Shown: positions 1 to 6,001 of the stretch, in pieces
How positions within the stretch are numbered: position 1 is the stretch's first letter
Layout: every line of letters begins with the position of its first letter
Origin: Treponema sp.
GTDB taxonomy: Bacteria; Spirochaetota; Spirochaetia; Treponematales; Breznakiellaceae
Reading direction: 5' to 3'
Assembly (NCBI GenBank): GCA_009786625.1
Contig: WQRT01000069.1
Coordinates: 6,359 to 12,436 of the forward strand
Length of the DNA stretch: 6,078 nucleotides
Position numbers and translations under genes: made by a program
The notes under the pieces: model-generated
Seen by the model: only the letters and a program-made list of their open reading frames with translations
Databases searched by the model: none
Told to the model about the DNA's origin: nothing

Positions 1-5
1 TATCG

Positions 6-11
6 TATAAT
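6..11 (+). promoter_or_regulatory. Candidate -10 element for the RNF-like operon
   Basis: A perfect TATAAT lies 39 bases upstream of the rnfC-like start codon, which would put transcription start near position 18 and give a leader of about 33 bases. The matching -35 region falls outside the window, so only half of the promoter can be judged. The short leader contains a ribosome binding site (AAAGGA, 35-40) and no coding sequence. Confidence 0.45.
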
Positions 12-50
12 GCAGAAAACACGCCGCGCCTGCGAAAGGACGCATAAATT

Positions 51-1340
51 ATGAAAATATATTCTTTTCCAAGAGGAGGGCTTCCCTTCGAAGACAGCAC
101 GGCTCCTGAAAAAACAGAGGCTGTTAACGCGTTCTTACCGGCGCTTTCTGTAATCCCCCTTGGCAGCAGCATAAACAGGGTCTATCCCGTTGTCTCGGTG
201 GGTGATTTAGTCCGCGAGGGAATGTTAATCGCAAGAGCTTCAGGAGAAGGAGCTGTCAATGTTCACGCCACGGTCCCGGGAAGGATCGCGAAAAAAGTTT
301 CATGGAAAGACGAGAACGGCAATAACAATGACGCTTTTGTAATTAGAATGGAAGGCGCTTTTGAAAAGCTCGGTAAAAAGGAAGAGGTATTTCAATGGAC
401 AGGACTCAGCGGATATGATATACAAAGGGTCATTTCCGAATGGGGAATTGTCGAAATGGAAAACAACGAAAAACCGTTATCTGATCTTATTTCTGCCGCT
501 AGAAAAACGGAAAAAATGACGCTTGTTGTCCGATGCGTGTTTGACGATCCCTGGCTGGCAGCCGATTACGCGCTTTGCAGCACAAGGATTAATGCGGTTA
601 TCGAGGGAGCGGCGATTGTCGCGAAAGCCTGCATGAAGGTTTCCAATATTATTTTCGCGGTTTCCGGCCGCGAGAAAGCTCTGGGAGAAAAATTTTTACA
701 GAACGCCGGCAATATCGGCTTTACCGCGTCGCTTGTTTTAACAGGCTCGCGTTATCCGCAGCGCAACCACAGGGAACTTGAACTTGCTCTAAGAGCATAC
801 GAAAAAAAAGAAGGGCTTTCTCTCGGATCATTTTTAATTCTCGGGCCTGCCGTTCTCGCCGCCGCTTTCGACGCGGTTGTGCATAAAAAACCGATTTTAG
901 ATCGATTTGTAGCCGTCGGGGGTTCCGCGTTAAGGAAGCCGCAGATTATGAAAATAAGAATCGGCACGCGGATCATGGAAGTGATGGAGCAGTGCGGCGG
1001 TTTCAGCTCAAGGCCGGAACGAATTGTAACAGGGTCTCCGCTTTCGGGAAGGGAAGTGCTTCATCTTGACGAGCCTGTCGGAAAAAACTGTTACGCGATT
1101 GCGGCGATGACAAAATCACAGACTGCTTCGCACGCGCAGATGAACTGCATTAACTGCGGCGAATGCAGGGCAGTGTGCCCTGTAGGGCTTGACCCTCAAA
1201 ATATTTATAAGCGCGTCAGATTGAATGAACTAAAAAATGAAGTAACAACAGGATGCCAGGGGTGCGGGTGCTGCAAGATTGTATGTCCGTCGGCTCTGCC
1301 GTTACTCGAAACTATTTTAGATAAAAAACAGGGGGGATAA
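51..1340 (+). CDS. rnfC: RnfC-like subunit of an RNF-type complex, with degenerate FMN/NADH motifs
   Basis: 429 residues. In canonical RNF, RnfC is the peripheral membrane subunit that exchanges electrons with NADH through FMN and Fe-S clusters. The N-terminus keeps the RnfC pattern: RGGLP at 8-12, a GDLVREG turn at 51-57 and VHATVPGRI at 71-79. Residues about 121-300 follow the RnfC/Nqo1-like core. The C-terminus has two complete [4Fe-4S] motifs, Cys366/369/372/376-Pro and Cys402/405/408/412-Pro. The presence of these motifs separates it from NqrA. Oddly, the Gly-rich FMN motif (GxGGAGFPT in the family) reads EMENNEKPL at 135-143, the ECEPYL-type motif reads FDDPWL at 164-169, and the YPxGGE-like segment reads YPQRNH at 235-240. 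NADH oxidation is therefore doubtful. At about 430 residues it is close to the short form of the family. Start: ATG with AAAGGA ten bases upstream and an in-frame TAA at 45-47, so no longer start is possible. It is the first gene of the operon, one base before rnfD. Family assignment is firm; activity is not. Confidence 0.88.
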   Translation: MKIYSFPRGGLPFEDSTAPEKTEAVNAFLPALSVIPLGSSINRVYPVVSVGDLVREGMLIARASGEGAVNVHATVPGRIAKKVSWKDENGNNNDAFVIRMEGAFEKLGKKEEVFQWTGLSGYDIQRVISEWGIVEMENNEKPLSDLISAARKTEKMTLVVRCVFDDPWLAADYALCSTRINAVIEGAAIVAKACMKVSNIIFAVSGREKALGEKFLQNAGNIGFTASLVLTGSRYPQRNHRELELALRAYEKKEGLSLGSFLILGPAVLAAAFDAVVHKKPILDRFVAVGGSALRKPQIMKIRIGTRIMEVMEQCGGFSSRPERIVTGSPLSGREVLHLDEPVGKNCYAIAAMTKSQTASHAQMNCINCGECRAVCPVGLDPQNIYKRVRLNELKNEVTTGCQGCGCCKIVCPSALPLLETILDKKQGG

Positions 1341-1344
1341 ATTG
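1330..1344 (+). promoter_or_regulatory. Ribosome binding site that fixes the TTG start of the rnfD-like gene
   Basis: AGGGGGG at 1330-1336 lies inside the end of the rnfC-like gene, five bases before a TTG at 1342-1344. The preceding stop codon is TAA at 1338-1340. The next in-frame ATG (1411-1413, Met24) has no comparable site and would remove the cytoplasmic N-terminal segment just before the first membrane helix, so TTG is the better start. Confidence 0.7.
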
Positions 1345-2364
1345 GCGGATCGCAATTTAAATTTTTTACATAAACCTCAAATTAATATCTCCTGTTCAAG
1401 TACGGGGCGGATGTGGCTTGTAAGCCTGTGCGCGTTCTTGTGTATTCTTCAGTCAGCCTTAAGCGATTCAGGAAAATCCCTGATTATCGCAGCAGCCGCG
1501 GTTTTTTCCGCTTTACTTGTTGAGTTTCTGCTTACCGTGCATAAACACCGCGCAGGAAAAATTAAAGACGGCAGCGCCGCCGCGACTGCTCTAATCCTTT
1601 CAATGATGCTTCCGAATCAGATTCATCCTGTGTACGCGGCTCTAGGCGCGGCTTTTGCGATAGTTGTCGTTAAACACAGCTTCGGCGGGCTTGGTTCCAA
1701 CTGGCTCAATCCCGCTCTCGGCGGCTGGCTTTTTATCCGTTTTTCGTGGGCTTCGGCATACGCGGACGCTTTTGAGTCGCCGCCTCCGCCGATTTCCCAC
1801 ATGGCTTTAACCAATGTAAGCGCTCTTGATAATTCGGTTTCGGATTTTTTGAACAGTAATATTTTTTCCATTTTTTCCGTTAATATGCCGTCGGGATATA
1901 TCGATCTTCTTTCAAGCGGCGATCCTGGCATCATCACAGACAGAGGGATCTTCATCCTTTTAATAGGCACTGTAGTTATAACAGCAGTTGGAATTAATCG
2001 CGGATGGATTCCTCTTGTGTTTCTTGCAGTCTATTGTTTTCTAATACGGTTCGCCGGTGATTTACATTCCGGTTTATGGGACGGAGATATTTTATACGGA
2101 ATTTTTTCAGGCGGTACAATTGCCGCGGCTTTCATTCTTGCGGCAGAACCTTCCAGCAGCGCGAAATTCAAACCCGGTATTATTTTCGCGGTTGTACTAA
2201 GCGCCGTTCTCTCATGGTTTTTTAGATACGTATGCATGGATTTTTCAGGCTGTTTTACCGCTTTAGCGCTTACTAACTGCGTAACGCCGCTAATAAGGCT
2301 CGGTGAAGAAAAAATATTTTTATCAAAAAATAAAGGCATCGGTATTCAGGAGAATCTGTTATGA
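1342..2364 (+). CDS. rnfD: RnfD-like integral membrane subunit lacking the flavinylated Thr
   Basis: 340 residues, about the usual RnfD/NqrB length, with eight to ten hydrophobic segments (roughly 24-42, 47-65, 79-91, 96-112, 124-140, 202-236, 252-268, 277-296, 303-319). RnfD/NqrB family signatures are clear: DGSAAATALILSMMLP at 76-91, KHSFGGLGSNWLNPALGG at 111-128 (family K..FGGLG.N.FNPA), and a C-terminal FTALALTN...PLI. Canonical RnfD carries FMN covalently on a Thr in an SGATPL-like motif in the loop after the NPA helix. Here the aligned stretch is DAFESPPPPI (142-151), so Pro149 sits at the Thr position. The family GSIGE loop is also altered to PGIITD (195-200), and MATDP near the C-terminus reads LAAEP (266-270). 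Start is TTG. The gene overlaps the next by four bases (ATGA). It is an RnfD family member, probably without flavin. Confidence 0.85.
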   Translation: MADRNLNFLHKPQINISCSSTGRMWLVSLCAFLCILQSALSDSGKSLIIAAAAVFSALLVEFLLTVHKHRAGKIKDGSAAATALILSMMLPNQIHPVYAALGAAFAIVVVKHSFGGLGSNWLNPALGGWLFIRFSWASAYADAFESPPPPISHMALTNVSALDNSVSDFLNSNIFSIFSVNMPSGYIDLLSSGDPGIITDRGIFILLIGTVVITAVGINRGWIPLVFLAVYCFLIRFAGDLHSGLWDGDILYGIFSGGTIAAAFILAAEPSSSAKFKPGIIFAVVLSAVLSWFFRYVCMDFSGCFTALALTNCVTPLIRLGEEKIFLSKNKGIGIQENLL

Positions 2365-2819
2365 TAAAGATTCAATGGCAGGTTCGCGATATAAGGGATA
2401 AAGCAATTTTATTCGGCTGGATAACTGGGCTTCTGCTTTTGGTATGCCTGTTATGGGGGCTGACCACGCCGCTTCAGACACATTATCTTTTACGTTCTGT
2501 TAATAGTGTTTTTAATAGTAACGGCGATCCGCGAAGGCTTACTTCGCATCTTCATCAAAGCGCTCCAAAGGCAAGTCTTTTGGGACACTGGTTCGCGATG
2601 CAAAACTCAGCGGACCAGATGTATGTGTTCGCGTTTTTTCAGGATGGAATATTGCTGCCCCTTGGAGCGGTAGTTTCACCTGACAGCATCGTACTGGACG
2701 TTGTTCCGTTAAGCGCTCATGCCGTAAGAATCTATAACAAAATACCTGACAGTGTTATAAAGATGTACGTAAACAGGATAGAAGCTTCTGCCGCCGCTAT
2801 CAGGAGGGGAAGAGAATAA
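2361..2819 (+). CDS. Single-helix extracytoplasmic protein in the RnfG position; no flavinylation motif
   Basis: 152 residues. A cytoplasmic N-terminus rich in charged residues is followed by one hydrophobic helix at about 16-36 and then a soluble domain (37-152) expected outside the membrane. This is the topology of RnfG/NqrC, and the position between rnfD and rnfE is where rnfG sits in canonical operons. The C-terminal part (about 88-145) could be a reduced FMN-binding domain, but the SGAT-type motif that carries covalent FMN is absent. The region where it would fall reads IPDSVIKMYVN. It is also shorter than usual RnfG, which is about 200 residues. Assignment rests on position and topology, not on a sequence signature, so it could be an unrelated protein that replaced RnfG. 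ATG start with AGGAG eight bases upstream (2348-2352); the start codon overlaps the rnfD stop, and the stop shares one base with the next start. Confidence 0.8.
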   Translation: MIKIQWQVRDIRDKAILFGWITGLLLLVCLLWGLTTPLQTHYLLRSVNSVFNSNGDPRRLTSHLHQSAPKASLLGHWFAMQNSADQMYVFAFFQDGILLPLGAVVSPDSIVLDVVPLSAHAVRIYNKIPDSVIKMYVNRIEASAAAIRRGRE

Positions 2820-3478
2820 TGAGTTACAATATTAATCAACATTCATTTTGGGGTTCTCTTTCTCCGCTGGGCGGATTAACAGGCGCAGGTATTTTGATAA
2901 TGGCTTCCGCGCGGCTGTCGTGGGCTGTTACAGCGGCCGGATGCCTGTTTTGGGTATACGGACTTACGGCTATCGCGTATTCATTTTTGTTATCTGCAAA
3001 TAAATACAATATCCTTCCTGTGCAGGGAAGAAGCGCGGTATTTACATGCATTGCCGTTTTTTTCGGCAGTATATACGCTCTGCTTTTCTGGCTGCTATGC
3101 CCGTTCGCGGCCTTTGAGGTTTTTCTTATTTTAATGCTTGTTCCTCTGTTTTGCGCAAACTCGTGCGCTCATATCCATTCAACAGCCGGAAACTCACATT
3201 CGGATATTTACGAACGTCTGATGGACGCTGTTTCTATGGCAGGTACTCTCGCGGGGCTGCTTGCGGCTTTTTCCATTTTAAGAGAACCTCTCGCGTTTTG
3301 TTCCCTGTCGTTCCCCGGAACATATCAGGGGATGATTACGATTATGTATTTCAGTTCGGGATCTTTTTTTCCGATCGGTATTTTCGCTTCATCCTGCGGC
3401 GCACTGCTGCTGCTCGGTTACTTCGTGTGTTTATATCAGTACGGAAGAAATAAATTATACCCGGGAGAATATAAATGA
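2819..3478 (+). CDS. rnfE: RnfE-like integral membrane subunit without the cluster cysteines
   Basis: 219 residues with about six membrane segments. In RNF, RnfE and RnfA form an inverted pair in the membrane that holds one [2Fe-2S] cluster and lines the ion path. From PL at 109-110 to LRE at 154-156 the protein aligns without gaps to RnfE as I know it from enterobacterial RsxE, with the shared Asp at 136. In that alignment the Cys of the TNC motif becomes Ser115, next to a non-equivalent Cys116. The first helix, where the family has LGLCP, has no Cys at all; the first Cys in the protein is residue 42. The C-terminal SSGSFFPIG (179-187) matches the family PPGAFIGLG region. Start: ATG with a strong AGGAGGGG (2802-2809) nine bases upstream, overlapping the previous stop as TAATG. 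RnfE is preferred over RnfA because of gene order and the PPGAF-like segment. Confidence 0.78.
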   Translation: MSYNINQHSFWGSLSPLGGLTGAGILIMASARLSWAVTAAGCLFWVYGLTAIAYSFLLSANKYNILPVQGRSAVFTCIAVFFGSIYALLFWLLCPFAAFEVFLILMLVPLFCANSCAHIHSTAGNSHSDIYERLMDAVSMAGTLAGLLAAFSILREPLAFCSLSFPGTYQGMITIMYFSSGSFFPIGIFASSCGALLLLGYFVCLYQYGRNKLYPGEYK

Positions 3479-4059
3479 GCGGAAACTATCTGCTGCTTTT
3501 AATTTACTCATGCTTCACAATCAATCTTTTGCTTCAATGCGCTCTTGGCATTCAGGGAGCAGCAGGATCTCAAGGCCGGATAAAAACCACAGAATTAATT
3601 AAAACGGCTTTAATTTTTCTTACCGGAATGTTGCTATGGATATTTTTCTCGAATGTGGTTATGGGATTTATGGCCAACATAGTAATGTATATTTTAATTT
3701 TTCCGCTCAGTTCGATTTTTTATGACGCTTTTGAATATCTTGTATTCAAATTCATTATAAAAAAAGAAATTGATAATAATTCTTTTATCAGTTTTCCCGG
3801 CGGCATCACGGCTGTAATTGTGTTTATTTGCGTCAATATCGCGGGCAGTTTTCTGGAAGCGGCGGTTTTAATGATCGGTTTTTCAAGCGGCATTCTGCTT
3901 GTTAATTTTATTATCAGGGAAGTGCGCCGCCGCGCCGCGCTTGAAGCCGTTCCCGCGTCATTACGCGGCAAACCGATTGTTCTTGTTACTATGGGGTTGT
4001 TGTCTCTTGTTTTTACCACAGTGTCTTTGCTGCTGTTCAGAATGATAGGAGTTCAGTGA
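3475..4059 (+). CDS. rnfA: RnfA-like integral membrane subunit without the cluster cysteines
   Basis: 194 residues, the normal RnfA length, with about six membrane helices (near 5-27, 42-62, 66-92, 108-127, 128-147, 167-192). The best family match is near the C-terminus, VPASLRGKPIVLVTMGLLSL at 159-178, against RnfA VPAPFRG..IALITAGL.SL. At the N-terminus YLLLL (5-9) and N17 also align. The conserved LGLCP of helix 1 reads LGIQG (24-28), so the cluster Cys is Gln27. The second conserved Cys, in ITTNC, aligns best with Val114; Cys119 is nearby but out of register. Two other cysteines (13, 22) are not at family positions. The start codon overlaps the rnfE stop (ATGA), with GGGAG at 3463-3467 seven bases upstream. 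In canonical operons rnfB is adjacent; here the GH57 gene follows with a four-base overlap. Confidence 0.82.
   Translation: MSGNYLLLLIYSCFTINLLLQCALGIQGAAGSQGRIKTTELIKTALIFLTGMLLWIFFSNVVMGFMANIVMYILIFPLSSIFYDAFEYLVFKFIIKKEIDNNSFISFPGGITAVIVFICVNIAGSFLEAAVLMIGFSSGILLVNFIIREVRRRAALEAVPASLRGKPIVLVTMGLLSLVFTTVSLLLFRMIGVQ
4047..4059 (+). promoter_or_regulatory. Coupled GTG start of the GH57 gene inside the rnfA stop
   Basis: AGGAG at 4047-4051 is followed after four bases by GTG (4056-4058), which overlaps the rnfA TGA (4057-4059). The predicted first beta strand of the GH57 barrel begins only a few residues later, so a downstream start would damage the fold. The overlap implies translational coupling with the RNF genes. 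Confidence 0.7.
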
Positions 4060-5909
4060 AAGAAGATAAAATCCTGCTTGTTCTTGGTTCTCACGATCAT
4101 GTTCCCTCAGGAGCGCCTGAAGAAGAATTTGAGTACGCGTATGAAAACAGGATGCGCCCTTTTGTTTCCAATCTTTACCGTTACTCGAATGTACAGGCTG
4201 TTTTGCATTATTCGGGGACTCTTCTTTACTGGGTTGAAAGAACTCACCCTGAATTTTTTATGCTTATAGAAGACATGGCCGCGCGGAAGCAGGTGGAGAT
4301 TCTCGGGGGCGGTTTTTACGAGCCTTTGTTTCCCTTGATTCCGCTGCAGGACAGAATCGGGCAGATTGAGCTTTTAACGACATACCTGCGTAAGCATTTT
4401 GGGAAAAGGGCGCTTGGCTGCTGGATACCCAATATGGCATGGGAACAGCACATGGTATACCCGCTTTGTTCAAGCGATATGAATTACACTTTTCTTTCTC
4501 AGGATCAGTTTGTCATGGCAGGAATGTCAGGTAACGAACTTTATTATCCGTGTATCAGTGAAGATCAGGGAAAACTTATTACGATATTTCCCGTCGCGTT
4601 ATCTGTGGAAGAGGAACTGGCGCATAACAGTTTTTCGCAAGTATTTACCGAATTAAAAAATAAATTTTTATCCTCAGGCGGGAAAGGCGTAAAGGTGGTA
4701 AGCGTGTTTCCGCGCCGCATTTCCTGTTGTGAAGAAGAAGCGCCGGATACGGCATGGAACCGTTTTTTTGAAGAGATCTCGCTGTCGGAGAATATTGTGG
4801 AAACATCCCTTCCCGCTAAAATTTTAAAAAATCACAAAGCGTACAGAAGAGCGAGCTTTCCAAACTCATCGTCAATAAAGAACGATTACTCGCCAAGACG
4901 CTTTCTTATCGAACATGATGAAGCGAATGGTATCTATTCCAAAATGATATTTACCAATGTTCTTATCAACCAGTTAAAAGGGGATAAGTACAGAAAATTA
5001 AACGCAAGGGAAGAACTTTGGAAGGCGCAGGATTCATTTCTTTTTTCACCGGGTGACGGCCGCCTTCGAAGTGAACTTCGAAAATCGGCTTACAGTTCTC
5101 TTTTACGCGCAGAAGGATTATCAAGGGAAAAGGGAAAAATTGTCAGCTCTCTTATTCAGCATGATTTTGATTTAGACGGCGTAAAGGAATATCTTTTTCA
5201 GGATAATACAATTAATTGTTACATTCAGCCGAAAGGCGCAAGCGTGTTTGAACTTGACTATACTCCGAAAGAGTGGAACTATCTTGATTGCGGATCAACA
5301 TTATTTTATAACAGTGATACTCCAAGAAGACGCGCCGCTTTCGCCGATATTCTTCTACCAGCGGATTTTAATATAAATCAAATTGATGTGTTACTCGCAA
5401 ATGATTCGCGCCATTGTTACAACGAGCAGTATGAAAGCGCAGATCAGGATAAAAAGGGAAAATTCTGTTTTATGCTTCCCGCTGTTACCTCGGATATTCC
5501 TTTTGCGTGTATAGAAATCCAGAAATGTTATTTAATTAAAAAAAGCAGTTTATCTGTTTCGTACGCGTTAAAAAACACAGGCAAGGAAACGCAAAAATTT
5601 ATTTTTACGCCGGAAATCGATCTGTCCTTCGCGGGTGTAACCGATGATTATGTCCGTTTCTATTCTGTTGATAATTCCGGTAAAGATGTTCCTGTAGAAC
5701 GTGATCTTGATACTGGTAATTTAAAAATCCTTGATATAACAAATGAAGTACAGATACTCATTGCATCATCCTCGTCATTCGGCGGCTGTCTTATTCAAGC
5801 GTCAAACGAAAATATATATCAAGCAACGCGCATTATCCCCGCTTTTCCTGTAACCCTGGAAAGCGGAGAAATCTGGAAAAATGATCTTAACCTGAAGTTC
5901 TCTCATTAA
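4056..5909 (+). CDS. GH57 family protein related to 4-alpha-glucanotransferase, predicted catalytically inactive
   Basis: 617 residues, similar to archaeal-type GH57 4-alpha-glucanotransferases (about 660). No signal peptide, so cytoplasmic. Order: GH57 barrel (about 5-260), helical domain (about 285-352) and the beta-rich C-terminal domain of glucanotransferases (about 368-615; DFDLDGVKEYLF at 370-381, SVFELDYTPK at 396-405). Family features kept: H13-D-H15 for the HNHQP motif, the HYSG strand (51-54), VEILGGGFYEP (80-90) and IP..DR..QIE..  (95-105). The catalytic sites are not kept. The nucleophile motif WLTERVWQ of the family reads WIPNMAWE (123-130), putting Asn126 where Glu should be. 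The acid/base segment DDGEKFG reads PRRISCC (219-225). The AQCNDAYWHG motif after the helical domain reads AQDSFLFSPG (325-334). It therefore probably does not cleave or transfer glucan, though it may still bind one. Last gene of the operon, coupled to rnfA. Confidence 0.85.
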   Translation: MKEDKILLVLGSHDHVPSGAPEEEFEYAYENRMRPFVSNLYRYSNVQAVLHYSGTLLYWVERTHPEFFMLIEDMAARKQVEILGGGFYEPLFPLIPLQDRIGQIELLTTYLRKHFGKRALGCWIPNMAWEQHMVYPLCSSDMNYTFLSQDQFVMAGMSGNELYYPCISEDQGKLITIFPVALSVEEELAHNSFSQVFTELKNKFLSSGGKGVKVVSVFPRRISCCEEEAPDTAWNRFFEEISLSENIVETSLPAKILKNHKAYRRASFPNSSSIKNDYSPRRFLIEHDEANGIYSKMIFTNVLINQLKGDKYRKLNAREELWKAQDSFLFSPGDGRLRSELRKSAYSSLLRAEGLSREKGKIVSSLIQHDFDLDGVKEYLFQDNTINCYIQPKGASVFELDYTPKEWNYLDCGSTLFYNSDTPRRRAAFADILLPADFNINQIDVLLANDSRHCYNEQYESADQDKKGKFCFMLPAVTSDIPFACIEIQKCYLIKKSSLSVSYALKNTGKETQKFIFTPEIDLSFAGVTDDYVRFYSVDNSGKDVPVERDLDTGNLKILDITNEVQILIASSSSFGGCLIQASNENIYQATRIIPAFPVTLESGEIWKNDLNLKFSH

Positions 5910-5945
5910 TTTTATAAAAATAACTTCGGACAATATAGTCAGCGG

Positions 5946-5988
5946 CAGATAATTCAACCACGGTATTGAAAGAACAGGAAATTATCTG
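5946..5988 (+). repeat. 9-bp perfect inverted repeat spanning the metG promoter
   Basis: CAGATAATT at 5946-5954 is repeated in inverted form as AATTATCTG at 5980-5988, with 25 bases between the arms. The right arm ends just before the proposed -10 hexamer and the arms enclose the proposed -35. The arms are AT-rich and no T-run follows, so a rho-independent terminator is unlikely. It could be a two-half-site operator or chance. Confidence 0.5.
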
Positions 5989-5994
5989 TATCAT
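5966..5994 (+). promoter_or_regulatory. Candidate sigma70-type promoter for metG
   Basis: TTGAAA (5966-5971) and TATCAT (5989-5994) are separated by 17 bases, the optimal spacing, with one mismatch to TTGACA and one to TATAAT. Initiation would be expected at about 6000-6002, which is the metG start codon itself. This suggests that metG is transcribed separately from the upstream operon and yields a leaderless or nearly leaderless message. Confidence 0.5.
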
Positions 5995-6001
5995 CTTTAA
6001 T

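Noticed and set aside
71..79. Shine-Dalgarno-like AAGAGGAGG inside the rnfC-like gene, hinting at a later start
   Set aside because: No suitable start codon follows at proper distance, and the N-terminal RGGLP segment belongs to the RnfC family pattern.
752..976. Open minus-strand frame within the rnfC-like gene
   Set aside because: It lies wholly antisense to a well-supported gene, has no recognisable protein pattern and no separate regulatory signals.
1623..1970. Open minus-strand frame within the rnfD-like gene (also 2031-2339)
   Set aside because: Antisense shadow of a conserved membrane protein; the translations are low in recognisable structure.
3151..3453. Plus-strand frame overlapping the rnfE-like gene in another phase
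   Set aside because: Arg- and aromatic-rich translation without family features; the overlapping RnfE frame carries the conserved residues.
3720..4019. Open minus-strand frame opposite the rnfA-like gene
   Set aside because: Antisense to the conserved RnfA C-terminus, with no start signal or recognisable motif.
51..4059. Na+-translocating NQR operon rather than RNF
   Set aside because: The first gene has two ferredoxin-type Cys motifs, which RnfC has and NqrA lacks, and no NqrF follows the A subunit.
4078..4473. Short frames on both strands within the start of the GH57 gene
   Set aside because: The GH57 frame explains this stretch with clear barrel motifs; the alternatives show none.
4056..5909. 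Active 4-alpha-glucanotransferase
   Set aside because: Similarity is real, but both catalytic carboxylate positions and the AQCNDAYWHG motif are replaced, so an active-enzyme label would mislead.
5910..5945. Rho-independent terminator after the GH57 gene
   Set aside because: No GC-rich hairpin followed by a T-run is visible; termination may be factor-dependent or the operon may read through into metG.
5966..5968. In-frame TTG as an upstream start for metG
   Set aside because: It would add residues not seen in MetRS, has no ribosome binding site and forms part of the proposed -35 element.
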